DNA of 64,000 bases, taken from assembly GCF_023349125.1 (NCBI RefSeq), contig NZ_JAKIKT010000001.1:620001-684000 (forward strand), given 5' to 3'. A program made the position numbers and the translations under genes. Below the pieces are notes generated by a model. It searched no databases. It saw only the letters and a program-made list of their open reading frames with translations, and had not been told where the DNA came from. Positions 1 through 9,807 of the stretch are shown piece after piece. How positions within the stretch are numbered: position 1 is the stretch's first letter; every line of letters starts with the position of its first letter. The stretch is from Shewanella corallii (GTDB lineage Bacteria > Pseudomonadota > Gammaproteobacteria > Enterobacterales > Shewanellaceae).

Positions 1-1
1 C

Positions 2-448
2 GTAGATGCCATGGTGAGCCTGGCTGTTGAAGATCCACAAACTCTGTATGCCATGAGCGCCAGCTTCCTGCCTCAATTGGCCGGGGTACAGCTGCCTGCC
101 GATGGCAGCCCGATTGATGTCACAGATATGCTGGGACTGCCGCCAATTGGTAACGTGATGTTGGCCGCCAAAGGTAAGCATCTGGTGCTCTATACCGGTT
201 CACGTTCGACTGAGCTGGCTAATGAGCTGGGTGTTGTCGATTCCATCAAGCCCAACGGCATCATGGTGATGACAGCGGACTACAAGAAAGTATTTACCCC
301 TTTGTTCGATGTAATGGAGGCGATGGGCGAGGAGATTCCACCTGAAATTGAAGGCATGAAAGATGCCAATATGAAGGTGTTGTTCGACTTCGATGTCACC
401 GACAAAGGTTTGGTGTTTGATACCCGTATGGCCGCGGAAGCGGAATAA
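2..448 (+). CDS. Unidentified protein, C-terminal part (5' end outside window)
   Basis: The reading frame is open to the left edge, so only the last roughly 148 residues are present; the first in-window ATG at 11 is probably internal. The visible part is soluble-looking and rather acidic at the end. It has no membrane segment, Cys motif or catalytic signature I recognise. A strong rho-independent terminator follows the stop codon within 20 bases, so this is the last gene of its transcript. I cannot assign a function. Confidence 0.7.
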   Translation, partial: VDAMVSLAVEDPQTLYAMSASFLPQLAGVQLPADGSPIDVTDMLGLPPIGNVMLAAKGKHLVLYTGSRSTELANELGVVDSIKPNGIMVMTADYKKVFTPLFDVMEAMGEEIPPEIEGMKDANMKVLFDFDVTDKGLVFDTRMAAEAE

Positions 449-464
449 CTAAACTATTGAAGAT

Positions 465-490
465 AAAGCCGGACTGAGTCCGGCTTTTTT
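465..490 (+). terminator. Rho-independent terminator after the partial first gene
   Basis: The stem GCCGGAC / GTCCGGC has a TGA loop and is followed by six T residues. It overlaps the stop codon of the convergent gene on the other strand. Confidence 0.85.
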
Positions 491-1853
491 ATGGCTGTGA
501 GTTGATATCGGCAGTGAGCTGCTGCTGAGCACCCTGGCTCAGGAGTGCCGTCAGGGTGTGCCAGTCCATCGTCTGGTAACGTGCCAGTGAAATATCCGGA
601 TTGATCGCCAGGCCAGAGATCCGATTTCCATGGTTATCATAAAACAGGCTGGTGGATGCGCTTAATGTGATTCCAGAGTAAGGCAGCCTCAGTTGAGTGC
701 GTGGACTGAAGTCTCCGGCAAACCGGGTTCCAGCCAGGGTGACGTTGGGTAGATGACGTGCAAGATAAGCAAGCCGAGCACAGGCACGACTGCAATCTGT
801 ATTAACGATAACCACCACAGATGAGAAGGCGTTGGTGGTCCCTGTTGCTTCTTCAAAGTTAAATTGCCCCGAGAATATCGGGCTTAGTCCATTCTGTTCA
901 TGGCTGTTCCCCGTCTGAATTAACCCCAATTGCTCCAGCTGGTGGTGCTTATGGGCACCAAAGGGGCGATATCGAGCCGTGAGTCCGGGCAACTGTCTGC
1001 CACCGGCGAGCTTGGCCAGCAGAGGTTTAAGGGTCTCAGGGTTGCCGTCGCTGGCACCACTGATATCCAGAATCAGGGCATCACGTTTCATTGCCTGGGC
1101 AAGCATATGGTGGCTCAGGTTATCCAGATCTGCCACCACAAGCAGAGCGGCATTATCGGCAAGGTGGCTCAATCTATTCGCTGGAGCTTTGGCAAAGGAT
1201 AAACCGTCATTCTGCTCTAAGAGCCAATAGGTGCGGCTGGAGTCGGCAAGCTCATCGACCAGGGTCAATCTGGGAGGCCGGGAGATATCCAGACCCAGCT
1301 GTTGTCTTAATGACTGTAGTTGCGCCAGTAAGGGGATCAGCACGTCGGGTTCCTGTCTCAGCGAAGCGGGCAGATGTTTACTTGCTTGTTTAAGAAAGCG
1401 TGTCAGCGGCAAGCCATCAATATGGGTGACAAAGGGATAGCGAGGATCCAGCAGTGCACCGTCGCGGGTAGCGAGCCAGCGGCCGTTTTCAGGATAGAGT
1501 TGCAGCGAAAATCGTGAAGGTGAGTCAGCGGCGATATTGACTCCGGGATCGCCAAGTGTCGCCAGCAGCAGGGAGAGGCTATCTCGGTATATGGACAATG
1601 ATTGGCCGGCGGTCCGGGTTCCGGTCAGGCGAAGTTGTCTGTCAATCCCTGCTTTCTGCGCTTTCGGCAACACATGGTAGAACGCCGATTCATTTTCCAG
1701 CCAGCGTTTCACCAGGTAAAGCTCCTGGTTAATCTGAGTTTGGCTGAGACGCTCCGGAAGACTATCCGGTAGCAGAAACCAGCCCAACCTGACGCTGCAG
1801 AGCAGTAAGAACAATATAAACAGGGCGAAAATACCCTTGTAGTCTAACTTCAT
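489..1853 (-). CDS. Membrane-anchored S41-family (C-terminal processing peptidase-like) protein
   Basis: The product is about 454 residues. An N-terminal hydrophobic segment (about residues 6-25) is followed by a large exported domain. The last third has the layout of S41 peptidases: a DCSRACARLA block where the nucleophile Ser usually sits, then GTRFAGDFSP, then LPYSGITLSAST, ending with GLAINPDI, the family's G-x-G-I-x-P-D-x signature. The usual S-A-A-E after the nucleophile is not present, so activity is uncertain. I chose the ATG at 1853 because it directly precedes the hydrophobic segment and has GGGAGG upstream, although only 3 bases away; the ATG at 1871 is the alternative. The frame stays open to 1976 but the added residues look non-native. 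It is convergent with the gene to its left and probably monocistronic. Confidence 0.7.
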   Translation of the reverse strand: MKLDYKGIFALFILFLLLCSVRLGWFLLPDSLPERLSQTQINQELYLVKRWLENESAFYHVLPKAQKAGIDRQLRLTGTRTAGQSLSIYRDSLSLLLATLGDPGVNIAADSPSRFSLQLYPENGRWLATRDGALLDPRYPFVTHIDGLPLTRFLKQASKHLPASLRQEPDVLIPLLAQLQSLRQQLGLDISRPPRLTLVDELADSSRTYWLLEQNDGLSFAKAPANRLSHLADNAALLVVADLDNLSHHMLAQAMKRDALILDISGASDGNPETLKPLLAKLAGGRQLPGLTARYRPFGAHKHHQLEQLGLIQTGNSHEQNGLSPIFSGQFNFEEATGTTNAFSSVVVIVNTDCSRACARLAYLARHLPNVTLAGTRFAGDFSPRTQLRLPYSGITLSASTSLFYDNHGNRISGLAINPDISLARYQTMDWHTLTALLSQGAQQQLTADINSQP

Positions 1854-2009
1854 GAGCCTCCCCATTCCCATGCCGGACGGGGTAAAACCCAAATTCATCC
1901 GGCGACCGGGGGGAGCTAAGTGATTACCGGTCGACGAATCATGCTCCTCCTTTGGGGAGGTGCACAGCAGGTCCATTTGCTGACGATGATTGGCCGGTAA
2001 AGGGAAAGG

Positions 2010-2045
2010 TCCGCCCCAAGCCCGCGGAAGGCCGGAACGGGCGGA
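2010..2045 (-). terminator. Possible terminator downstream of pldA
   Basis: TCCGCCC and GGGCGGA form a perfect 7-bp inverted repeat with a 22-base GC-rich loop. It lies 20 bases past the pldA stop. The T tract on the minus strand is interrupted by C residues, so termination may be weak. Confidence 0.4.
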
Positions 2046-2065
2046 TATTTGCGCCTTCAGCCTTC

Positions 2066-2986
2066 CTATAACAAGTCGTTGAGAGCCAAACCTATGCCAA
2101 TCCTTTGAGTGCTGGCGTTGTAGTCGATCAGACTCTCTCCATACCCGTTAAAGTATTGTGCATAAACTCTGAGATTGCCCAAAATTGGATAACTCCATGT
2201 CAGCTCAATAGCACCTTTGTTATCCCGCCTGAGGTTATTTCGCAGCATCATGCTGTAGCGCTGCTGACCCAGGCCATAAACCGCCGTCAGCTCAAAATTC
2301 CCCATAAATTTATTGATATCCGGGTTGTCATCGCCACGGGGATCGCCCGGATACTCTTTAGCGTCTTCCGGCAGTCGCCACCACACTTTGGTTCCCACTG
2401 CCAAATCACCGGCATCAAAAATCATGGTGCCGTACAAGCGATTCCAGCTACGGGACAAGTCGCCTGATTTACCATTGGATTGGTGCACAGCACCCACGCC
2501 CCAGAAAGAGTTGGTCATGCCAAATACTTCCCAGTCGTTATTGAACAGCATAAAGAGTTCGGGCTCGTGGTTGGTTTCTCGAAATGGGGAGGAGATATCT
2601 TTGTTGTATACCTGCCACCAGGATTGGTTAGTGTAGGCGAAGAAAAGATGGCCATTGTCACCGAAGACGTTGTACCAGAGCGGCAGCTTAAAACTGATTT
2701 GAAACTTGGCTTCAAACTGATCCAATTCGCCATTGGTATCGGCAAACTCCTGCTCATAAGGGACAGCATTCGGGCTGGGGTCATAGGTGACCGGCAGTAT
2801 GTAATTGACTTTGTGAGGAATAATTACAAACGGCAGATCGGCGGTTGCCAATTCATCCTTAACTCTTTCACTGACCAAAGAATTGGGAGTGCTTTCATCC
2901 TGCTCCCGGTTATCGGCTGCCGTAGCCAAAGGCATCCCGATAAGAGTGATAACCAGCCCAAGAATTTGGGCATGTGTCCCTGGCAT
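2066..2986 (-). CDS. pldA: Outer membrane phospholipase A (OMPLA)
   Basis: This calcium-dependent outer-membrane enzyme hydrolyses misplaced phospholipids in the outer leaflet. A signal peptide (residues 1-24, ending ATAA) is followed by a beta-barrel with the OMPLA active site: H168-x-S170 in VHQSNG and N182 in SRSWNR. The +2 and +12 spacing is the same as the E. coli His142/Ser144/Asn156 triad. It ends in an aromatic/Leu-rich final strand typical of barrels. Start 2986 is preceded by AGGAGG at a good distance; the longer frame to 3052 would place extra residues before the signal peptide. It is divergent from cobA, separated by about 255 bases, and monocistronic. Confidence 0.93.
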   Translation of the reverse strand: MPGTHAQILGLVITLIGMPLATAADNREQDESTPNSLVSERVKDELATADLPFVIIPHKVNYILPVTYDPSPNAVPYEQEFADTNGELDQFEAKFQISFKLPLWYNVFGDNGHLFFAYTNQSWWQVYNKDISSPFRETNHEPELFMLFNNDWEVFGMTNSFWGVGAVHQSNGKSGDLSRSWNRLYGTMIFDAGDLAVGTKVWWRLPEDAKEYPGDPRGDDNPDINKFMGNFELTAVYGLGQQRYSMMLRNNLRRDNKGAIELTWSYPILGNLRVYAQYFNGYGESLIDYNASTQRIGIGLALNDLL

Positions 2987-3147
2987 TATTAACCTCCTGT
3001 CTATCAAATTGGCATAAGTTAGAGCCGTTTCTCCCTGCAAACCTGCTGGCATCCGCCATGCTCAACAGAGTTTTTCTATTATTTACCTGTGTTTGAGGGC
3101 CGAAACACCATATCACAGGCAAATGTTCATCCCTATCAAGGCTTCTA

Positions 3148-3162
3148 ATAACATTTGGTTAT
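3148..3162. promoter_or_regulatory. Inverted repeat upstream of the sulfate assimilation operon (candidate CysB-type site)
   Basis: ATAAC-ATTTG-GTTAT is a perfect 5-bp inverted repeat that contains the T-N11-A core bound by LysR-type regulators. It lies in an AT-rich stretch about 80 bases before cobA; a possible -10 box (TATAGT, 3206-3211) lies between them. CysB is the expected regulator of cys genes, but the assignment here is an inference from position. Confidence 0.35.
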
Positions 3163-3241
3163 AGATGTTAATTATTTTCTATTTTTTTAGTAATAAAAGG
3201 GGGGCTATAGTCCATGCAGAAATCATTGGTGGGGCAAAAGC

Positions 3242-4048
3242 ATGGAACTGGTGGCAATACCCGGACAATCTCCCCGGGGCAAGGTTTATCTGATTGGTGC
3301 AGGACCGGGGGATCCCGAGTTACTGACAATGAAGGCCTGGCGCTGTCTGCAGCTAGCTGATGTGGTCTTGTATGACGCTTTGGTCAGCGCTGAAATTCTG
3401 GCGCTTGCGCCAGAGGGTGCCGAAATGATTGCCGTTGGCAAACGTGCCGGTAAGCACAGCGCCCATCAGGATGATATCAATCAGTTGCTGGTCACCAAGG
3501 GATTTACCCGCAACAGGGTGGTGCGTCTGAAAGGGGGGGACCCTTTCATTTTTGGGCGTGGCGGCGAAGAGTTACAAAGCCTGGTGGAGGCAGGGATCCC
3601 CTTTGAGGTGGTTCCTGGTATTACCGCCGCCAGCGGCGCGGCAGCCTATGCTGGCATACCTTTGACTCACAGGGATTGCGCCCAGAGTGTCAGTTTTGTG
3701 ACCGGCCACTGCAAGCTTAAGTCTGAACCTCTCAACTGGCGACAGTATGCCGATACCAATCAGACGTTGGTTGTGTATATGGGCACGCTCAATGCGGGGA
3801 TTATCAGCCGTGGCTTGATTGACGCCGGGCGTGCTGCTGACACCCCGGTAGCGATAGTCTCAAAAGCCAGTACCCCGGCACAGATGGTGATGACGGCAAC
3901 GCTGGCCAGCCTGCCTGAACTGGCCGCCAGCTCAGAGCTGGAGATGCCAGCGCTCATCATCATAGGTGAAGTGGTGCGCTATACCGAGCAGATGAACTGG
4001 TTCGCGCAACAGCAGGAATCGCAATCAAAATTGCAACAGTACAGATAA
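3242..4048 (+). CDS. cobA: Uroporphyrinogen-III C-methyltransferase
   Basis: It catalyses SAM-dependent methylation of uroporphyrinogen III to precorrin-2, the first step towards siroheme, the cofactor of sulfite reductase. The 268-residue protein shows the standard family motifs: VYLIGAGPGDPELLT near residue 16, the VRLKGGDPFIFGRGGEE block near residue 95, and the VVPGITAASGAAAYAGIPLTHR block near residue 120. It is a stand-alone SUMT with no CysG dehydrogenase/ferrochelatase domain. It heads an operon with cysD, cysN, an SLC13 permease and cysC. This links siroheme supply with sulfate reduction. Confidence 0.95.
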   Translation: MELVAIPGQSPRGKVYLIGAGPGDPELLTMKAWRCLQLADVVLYDALVSAEILALAPEGAEMIAVGKRAGKHSAHQDDINQLLVTKGFTRNRVVRLKGGDPFIFGRGGEELQSLVEAGIPFEVVPGITAASGAAAYAGIPLTHRDCAQSVSFVTGHCKLKSEPLNWRQYADTNQTLVVYMGTLNAGIISRGLIDAGRAADTPVAIVSKASTPAQMVMTATLASLPELAASSELEMPALIIIGEVVRYTEQMNWFAQQQESQSKLQQYR

Positions 4049-4103
4049 ATCTGTGTAATAACAGGCGGAATTCCGCCCAGTCAGATTGGAATGGAGTAAA
4101 CAG

Positions 4104-5042
4104 ATGACAAGTGAAATATCCCGGGACTCTCTCCCGGAAGCGGCTCGATTAAGCCACTTGCAACAGCTGGAAGCGGAAAGTATCAGGATTATCCGGGAAG
4201 TCGCTGCGGAATTTGATAATCCAGTGATGCTGTACTCCATTGGTAAAGACTCCTCTGTCATGCTGCACCTTGCCCGCAAGGCCTTTTACCCGGGCAAGAT
4301 ACCTTTTCCTCTGCTGCATGTGGATACCACCTGGAAGTTCCGCGAAATGATTGAGTTTCGTGATAATCAGGCCAAAGACCTCGGTTTTGAACTTTTGGTG
4401 CACACCAATCCTGAGGGGCTGGCGCAGAACATCAACCCTTTTGACCATGGCAGTGCCAAACATACTGACATCATGAAGACTCAGGCGCTCAAACAGGCGC
4501 TGGATAAGTATGGTTTTGACGCCGCCTTCGGTGGTGCCCGCCGCGATGAGGAGAAGTCCAGGGCCAAAGAGCGGGTTTACTCCTTCCGCGATACTCACCA
4601 CAGGTGGGATCCCAAAAATCAGCGCCCCGAGCTGTGGCACAACTTTAACGGTGCGGTAAACAAGGGCGAGAGCATTCGTGTATTCCCACTGTCCAACTGG
4701 ACAGAACTGGATATCTGGCAGTACATCTACCAGGAAAATATTGAGATTGTGCCCCTCTACTTCGCCAAAGAGCGTCCAGTGGTGGAGCGAGAAGGCCAGC
4801 TGATTATGGTGGATGACGAGCGTATGCCGCTAACGCCGGAAGATGAGGTTCGCCACGAGAAGGTGCGTTTCCGCACTCTGGGTTGTTATCCCCTGACAGC
4901 AGCTATGCACTCGGAGGCTGACTCGCTGGAGCAAATAATTGAAGAGATGTTGCTGACCCGCTCCAGCGAACGTCAGGGACGCCTTATCGATTCAGATCAG
5001 GCTGCTTCCATGGAACTGAAAAAGCGCCAGGGCTATTTCTGA
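4104..5042 (+). CDS. cysD: Sulfate adenylyltransferase subunit 2
   Basis: Catalytic subunit that, with the GTPase CysN, makes adenosine 5'-phosphosulfate from ATP and sulfate. The PP-loop SIGKDSS (residues 45-51) and the conserved [15 protein letters not shown] block that follows it identify the CysD family. The length of 312 residues is close to the E. coli protein. Start 4104 has GGAG seven bases upstream; a TTG 18 bases earlier is in frame but lacks a ribosome site. It is followed 29 bases later by cysN. Confidence 0.96.
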   Translation: MTSEISRDSLPEAARLSHLQQLEAESIRIIREVAAEFDNPVMLYSIGKDSSVMLHLARKAFYPGKIPFPLLHVDTTWKFREMIEFRDNQAKDLGFELLVHTNPEGLAQNINPFDHGSAKHTDIMKTQALKQALDKYGFDAAFGGARRDEEKSRAKERVYSFRDTHHRWDPKNQRPELWHNFNGAVNKGESIRVFPLSNWTELDIWQYIYQENIEIVPLYFAKERPVVEREGQLIMVDDERMPLTPEDEVRHEKVRFRTLGCYPLTAAMHSEADSLEQIIEEMLLTRSSERQGRLIDSDQAASMELKKRQGYF

Positions 5043-5071
5043 CAACACAGACAAGTGCAAAGGATGAGAAG

Positions 5072-6517
5072 ATGGGAACTGCAGTAAATCAACAGACCCG
5101 ACTGGCACAGGAGTTGTCAGAGCAGGGTATCAAACAATATCTGGCCAACCAGCAGCAAAAAGGCCTGCTGAGGTTACTGACCTGTGGCAGTGTGGACGAC
5201 GGCAAAAGCACTCTGATTGGCAGGCTGCTGCATGACAGTGCACAAATCTATGAAGATCAGTTGGCTAGTCTGAAAAGCGACAGCGCCAAAATGGGCACCA
5301 CAGGTGAAAAGATCGATCTGGCGTTGCTGGTTGATGGCCTGCAAGCGGAGCGGGAGCAGGGCATCACCATTGATGTAGCTTACCGCTATTTCTCCAGCGA
5401 TAAGCGTAAGTTTATTATCGCCGACACGCCGGGACATGAACAGTACACCCGCAATATGGCTACCGGCGCCTCCACCTGTGACCTGGCGGTGATTCTGATT
5501 GACGCCAGATATGGGGTGCAGACCCAAACCCGTCGTCACGCGTTTATCGCTTCCAAGCTGGGTATTCGTCACTTTGTGGTGGCTATCAACAAGATGGATC
5601 TGCTGGACTTTGACCAGGCGGTATTCGACAAGATCAGCGAACAGTTTGCCGGTGTGGTCAGTGAGCTGGCTGACCATGGCGCGCAGTTAAATGTACATTA
5701 TGTGCCTATGTCAGCATTGGATGGTGACAACGTGGTATCGCGCAGCAGCCGCACCCCGTGGTTTACAGGAGAAACTCTGCTGGAGCATCTGGAGTCAGTA
5801 GAGATCGACCGGGAGCTCAATGCTCAGCCATTCCGTTTCCCGGTTCAGTATGTCAGCCGTCCCAATCTCGATTTCCGTGGCTTTGCCGGCACAGTGGCGG
5901 CAGGCAGCGTCAGAGTGGGGGATGAACTGGTGGCATTGCCATCGGGCAAGCGCAGTAAGGTTGCCAGCATAGTGACCTTTGATGGTGGTAAGCCTGAGTC
6001 CTTCAGTGGTGAGTCAGTCACTCTGACCCTTGAGGATGAAATCGATATCTCCCGTGGCGACATGCTGTGCGCGGTCAGCAAACCGGCTCAGAGTGCTGGT
6101 CAACTTCTGGTTGATCTGGTGTGGATGGCAGAAACGCCTATGGTTGCCGGGCAGCTTTACGACATCAAGCTGGCGGGTAAGAAAACCCAGGCCAGAGTCA
6201 GCGAAGTGCGTTATCAGCTGGATGTAAACAGCTATGAGCAGCATCAGGCGGAAACCCTGGGGCTGAATGGTATCGCCAGAGTGGTTCTGGAACTGACTGA
6301 AACCATTGCTGTTGATCCCTATGAGCTGTGCCGCGAAACCGGCGCACTGATTGTGATTGACCGTCTGAGCAACGCCACACTCGGTGCTGCCATGGTGGTT
6401 GAAGCGGTTGAGTCAAATACAGGTCAGCGTCAATTCAGTGCTCAGGAGCTTGAGTTGAATGCTTACATCCGCAAGCACTATCCACACTGGCAGGCACTGG
6501 ATATCAGTAAACTCTGA
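5072..6517 (+). CDS. cysN: Sulfate adenylyltransferase subunit 1 (GTPase)
   Basis: EF-Tu-like GTPase that couples GTP hydrolysis to APS synthesis by CysD. The P-loop GSVDDGKS lies at residues 39-46, followed by [17 protein letters not shown] (G3) and INKMDL (G4). It lacks the fused CysC kinase domain seen in some bacteria, and a separate cysC lies two genes downstream. The length is 481 residues. An AGGATGAGAAG sequence sits just upstream of the start. Its stop is 19 bases before the start of the SLC13 gene. Confidence 0.96.
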   Translation: MGTAVNQQTRLAQELSEQGIKQYLANQQQKGLLRLLTCGSVDDGKSTLIGRLLHDSAQIYEDQLASLKSDSAKMGTTGEKIDLALLVDGLQAEREQGITIDVAYRYFSSDKRKFIIADTPGHEQYTRNMATGASTCDLAVILIDARYGVQTQTRRHAFIASKLGIRHFVVAINKMDLLDFDQAVFDKISEQFAGVVSELADHGAQLNVHYVPMSALDGDNVVSRSSRTPWFTGETLLEHLESVEIDRELNAQPFRFPVQYVSRPNLDFRGFAGTVAAGSVRVGDELVALPSGKRSKVASIVTFDGGKPESFSGESVTLTLEDEIDISRGDMLCAVSKPAQSAGQLLVDLVWMAETPMVAGQLYDIKLAGKKTQARVSEVRYQLDVNSYEQHQAETLGLNGIARVVLELTETIAVDPYELCRETGALIVIDRLSNATLGAAMVVEAVESNTGQRQFSAQELELNAYIRKHYPHWQALDISKL

Positions 6518-6536
6518 ATCCGGCAGGAGACACAGA

Positions 6537-8279
6537 TTGTCTGAAAGCATACAGCTGGCATTAATACTCACAGGACTGGTAGCCGGTTTAATCGCCGGTG
6601 TCGCCAGCCCTGCGGTCCTGTTCTTTATTGCCTCGCTGCTGACCTATCTGTTGGGGCTGGTCAATCTGGAGCAGTTGCTGCACGGCTTCAGTAACCCGGG
6701 ACTGATTACTCTGGTACTGCTGTTACTTGCTACGCTGGCGCTGGAAAAGACCTCATTGCTGGGACGTATGAGTAAGTTGATTGGTCGTGGCTCATTGAGT
6801 ATGACGCTGGCACGACTGGGTTTTTCCACTGCACTGCTGTCTTCATTTACCAATAACACAGCCGTAGTGGCCTCTTTGATTGGTGCTGTGCGTCGCAATC
6901 CGGCCCATGCACCAGCCAAGTTACTGTTGCCGCTGTCATACGCTGCGATTCTCGGGGGCACCCTGACCCTGATAGGTACGTCCACCAACCTGATCGTGAA
7001 CTCCTTTGTAGAGGAGGCCGGACTGACGCCGCTGGGCTTCTTTGAGTTTACCTCTGTGGGTGTGGTGATTGTGGTGCTGGGCGTTGGTTTGCTGGTGTTG
7101 CTGAGTCATCTGATGCCTGAACGGGATGACGCCAGTGTAGATGAGTCCTTGCCCTATCTGTTGGAAGCCAGAGTAGCGGATGGTTCTGCGCTGGTGGGCA
7201 AAAGTGTGCAGGACAATCACCTCAGAGCGCTTAAGCATCTGTACCTGGTGGAATTGGAGCGTCACGGCATCCGTATTTGTCCTGTACCACCTCAGCTGGT
7301 GCTCAGTGGCGGCGATGTGCTGCGTTTTTCCGGCAACCCGGAGGCAGTGGAACTCCTGCATCAATTTGATGGTCTGGAGTGGTTCGGCAAGCAGCAGGCG
7401 AGGGGGCAAAACCTGATGGAAGCTGTGCTGGCTCCAACCTCGTCTTTGGTGGGAAGGTCGCTTAAATCTGCTCGCTTCAGGGAAAAGTTTGATGCCGCAG
7501 TGATGGCCATTCGCCGCGGTAATCAACCGCTCAAGGGCGGTCTTGGAGATATAGAACTCAAGGCCGGTGATGTACTGCTGTTGACACCGGGGCCGGGGTT
7601 CTGCCCGGACAAAAACAACGCCTGTCGCAGCCATCTGGCCTCTGAGTTTGCGGCCATCAGTGGTCTGGACCTGAGTGTCAGGCTGGATACTGCCCGCAGC
7701 CGATTGGTATTGGGGGGCTTTGCCGCCGTGATTGCGGCCAGTTTAGCGGGCGTGCTGCCGCTGGTGAAAGGTCTTATGCTACTGCTGCTGGTGTATCTTG
7801 GTTGTGGTGCTGTGACCGTCAGGGAGATGCGTCGGCGCTTTCCTCTGGAGCTGGTGATCGTTGTCGGTTGTGCCCTGAATCTCGCGGCCTTGATGCTGTC
7901 ATCGGGCCTGGCTCAGTCTCTGGCTGATTCGGTGCTTGGGGTATTTAACGGATTCGGGGTGATGGGGGCCTTTGTTGCCGTCTATCTTCTGACTTTGCTG
8001 CTGACTGAGTTGATCACCAATAATGCGGCTGCCGCTTTGGCTTTCCCTATCGCCTACGCCATTGCGCTGAGCTACGGTGTGGATACACGGCCCTTTATTC
8101 TGGCTGTGGTATTTGGGGCCAGTGCCAGCTTTATTTCACCCTATGGTTATCAAACCAATCTTATGGTGCTCAGTGCTGGTAACTATCGTTTTTCTGACTA
8201 TGTGAGACTGGGCTTGCCTCTGTCCCTTTTGTATTCGTTAATTGTGGTACTTCTGGTACCTGTGTTGTTCCCTTTTTGA
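6537..8279 (+). CDS. SLC13/DASS-family permease with TrkA-C domains (probable sulfate or anion transporter)
   Basis: A 580-residue inner-membrane protein. A first set of hydrophobic segments contains [11 protein letters not shown], and a second set contains [11 protein letters not shown]; these paired Thr/Ser-Asn-Asn repeats are typical of ArsB/DASS permeases. Between them (about residues 205-385) lie two soluble RCK/TrkA-C-like domains. Because it sits between cysN and cysC, sulfate uptake is the likely role (inference). I chose a TTG start at 6537 because CAGGAG lies seven bases upstream and the hydrophobic part begins directly after it; the longer frame would overlap the end of cysN. The stop overlaps no ATG, and cysC starts 14 bases later. 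Confidence 0.88.
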   Translation: MSESIQLALILTGLVAGLIAGVASPAVLFFIASLLTYLLGLVNLEQLLHGFSNPGLITLVLLLLATLALEKTSLLGRMSKLIGRGSLSMTLARLGFSTALLSSFTNNTAVVASLIGAVRRNPAHAPAKLLLPLSYAAILGGTLTLIGTSTNLIVNSFVEEAGLTPLGFFEFTSVGVVIVVLGVGLLVLLSHLMPERDDASVDESLPYLLEARVADGSALVGKSVQDNHLRALKHLYLVELERHGIRICPVPPQLVLSGGDVLRFSGNPEAVELLHQFDGLEWFGKQQARGQNLMEAVLAPTSSLVGRSLKSARFREKFDAAVMAIRRGNQPLKGGLGDIELKAGDVLLLTPGPGFCPDKNNACRSHLASEFAAISGLDLSVRLDTARSRLVLGGFAAVIAASLAGVLPLVKGLMLLLLVYLGCGAVTVREMRRRFPLELVIVVGCALNLAALMLSSGLAQSLADSVLGVFNGFGVMGAFVAVYLLTLLLTELITNNAAAALAFPIAYAIALSYGVDTRPFILAVVFGASASFISPYGYQTNLMVLSAGNYRFSDYVRLGLPLSLLYSLIVVLLVPVLFPF

Positions 8280-8293
8280 AGCTTGGAGCTGAA

Positions 8294-8905
8294 ATGAGTC
8301 GAGAAGTAAATCCGGACATTGTCTGGCATCAGCATGCAGTGGATCAGGCGGCCAGAGCCGAACAGAAGCGTCAGCAACCTGTGTTGCTTTGGTTTACCGG
8401 CCTTTCAGGTGCGGGTAAGTCCACTCTGGCGGGTGCTCTGGAGCGGGCCCTCTACAGTGAAGGCTTTCACACCTATTTGCTGGACGGGGATAACGTTCGC
8501 CATGGTTTGTGCAAAGATCTTGGCTTCTCTCAGGCCGATCGGGATGAGAATTTACGCCGTGTAGGCGAGGTTGCCAGATTGATGGTAGATGCAGGGCTGG
8601 TGGTACTTTCCGCCTTTATCTCCCCTACCCGTGAAGAGAGAGACAGAATTCGCGCTCTGTTTCCTGCCGGACAATTTATTGAGGTGCATGTATCTACACC
8701 TTTGGCTGTGTGTGAAGAGCGTGATCCCAAGGGACTGTATCAAAAGGCCCGTCAGGGAGAGATTGCCAACTTTACCGGGATTTCAGCTCCTTATGAGGAG
8801 CCATTGAATGCCGAGCTGACCATAGATACCAGCAGGGGCGATCTGGGCTCTCAGGTGCAGGCTTTGCTGCACTATCTGACTGCTCTGGGCATTCTCAAAA
8901 AATGA
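8294..8905 (+). CDS. cysC: Adenylylsulfate kinase
   Basis: Phosphorylates APS to PAPS with ATP. The Walker A motif GLSGAGKS lies at residues 36-43, followed by [11 protein letters not shown] and the SAFISP and [11 protein letters not shown] blocks of the family. Length is 203 residues. Start 8294 has TTGGAG five bases upstream. It is the last gene of the operon and is followed by a hairpin terminator. Confidence 0.96.
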   Translation: MSREVNPDIVWHQHAVDQAARAEQKRQQPVLLWFTGLSGAGKSTLAGALERALYSEGFHTYLLDGDNVRHGLCKDLGFSQADRDENLRRVGEVARLMVDAGLVVLSAFISPTREERDRIRALFPAGQFIEVHVSTPLAVCEERDPKGLYQKARQGEIANFTGISAPYEEPLNAELTIDTSRGDLGSQVQALLHYLTALGILKK

Positions 8906-8927
8906 ATCCGTTAAGTCGCTGTTGATA

Positions 8928-8962
8928 ACAAAAATTCCCTCAACGTTGAGGGGATTTTTTAT
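8928..8962. terminator. Bidirectional terminator between cysC and the TIGR03899-type gene
   Basis: TCCCTCAACGTTGAGGGGA forms a stem with an A tract on the left and a T tract on the right. It therefore serves both convergent transcripts. Confidence 0.85.
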
Positions 8963-9807
8963 CAGACTCCGAAATCCCGCTTGAACTGGCCGCGCAGCAT
9001 GCCTGTGTATTTGGCATTGGTACGGGCGGTGACCAACTGAGCCAACTCCTCTCCCAGGCCGGTGAAACTGTAGTAACTCAGCAGCAGGTGAGGGTGTTTC
9101 GGGGTCAGGGTGATATGGTCGCCGGGAAGATTCAGCGCCAATGGTGCTTTGGGTTGCAGCAGGCCAGTTTCAAACTCGCCTCTGTGCAGTATGCCTGCAT
9201 CCACCAGAGTCAACACGCCGGAATAGGGCAGACCACACTGGGACAGGCTCAACTGGGTTTGAGGCGACTTTCTGAATACTTGAGAGAGCCCGCCTGTGAC
9301 TCTGTAGCCCGTGATGATTTTCAGCCGCTTGTCATCATTAATGTTACAGGCCAGTCCCAGTGTTCGCTCCAGCAGCTGGGCTTCTCTCTGGGTCAGCTGT
9401 TTCAGGGTATGCAGGGTACGTACGCTGAAGTGTCCGGGGTTCACTATCTCTGCTGCCAGGATCCGGGCCCACAACTCCTGCATTTTACGGCTGAAGATCT
9501 GCTCAGCCATCTGCAGGAACTGATGCCGCCAGTCCGGGTCAAGATCGCTGCCTGTCACATCGGATGGGGTATGGGCCAGCGCCAGCTTGTAAATGGTCTC
9601 CAGGTTTTCCTGATATTGGTTGTTGAGCAGCTTCTGCCGCTGCGCTGCGCGCTCGCTGGTGCTGCTATCGTGAGCCTTAAAGTCCGCTGTGCTGGCCAAT
9701 CCAAGGTATTTGCCCAGCAACAATGCCTTCTTACGTGCCGACACCTCATTATCGTTGGCAGGAGTATCGCTGCCTGGGCCCTTTTGAAGCGCTCTTTCTG
9801 TCGTCAT
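8962..9807 (-). CDS. TIGR03899-family protein of unknown function
   Basis: A 281-residue soluble protein that I recognise as the TIGR03899/DUF2806-type family found in Shewanella and relatives. It starts with a low-complexity polar segment. This is followed by a helical region with the blocks FLQMAEQIFSRKMQELWARI and LAAEIVNPGHFSVRTL, then a C-terminal part with alternating hydrophobic residues. There is no signal peptide or membrane segment. Its function is not known. The upstream sequence AAGGTGACAGGGAT gives a weak ribosome site. It is convergent with cysC and has its own promoter region to the right. Confidence 0.8.
   Translation of the reverse strand: MTTERALQKGPGSDTPANDNEVSARKKALLLGKYLGLASTADFKAHDSSTSERAAQRQKLLNNQYQENLETIYKLALAHTPSDVTGSDLDPDWRHQFLQMAEQIFSRKMQELWARILAAEIVNPGHFSVRTLHTLKQLTQREAQLLERTLGLACNINDDKRLKIITGYRVTGGLSQVFRKSPQTQLSLSQCGLPYSGVLTLVDAGILHRGEFETGLLQPKAPLALNLPGDHITLTPKHPHLLLSYYSFTGLGEELAQLVTARTNAKYTGMLRGQFKRDFGV

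Noticed and set aside
930..1440. Plus-strand frames inside the S41-like gene
   Set aside because: They lie antisense to a gene with clear family motifs and lack ribosome sites.
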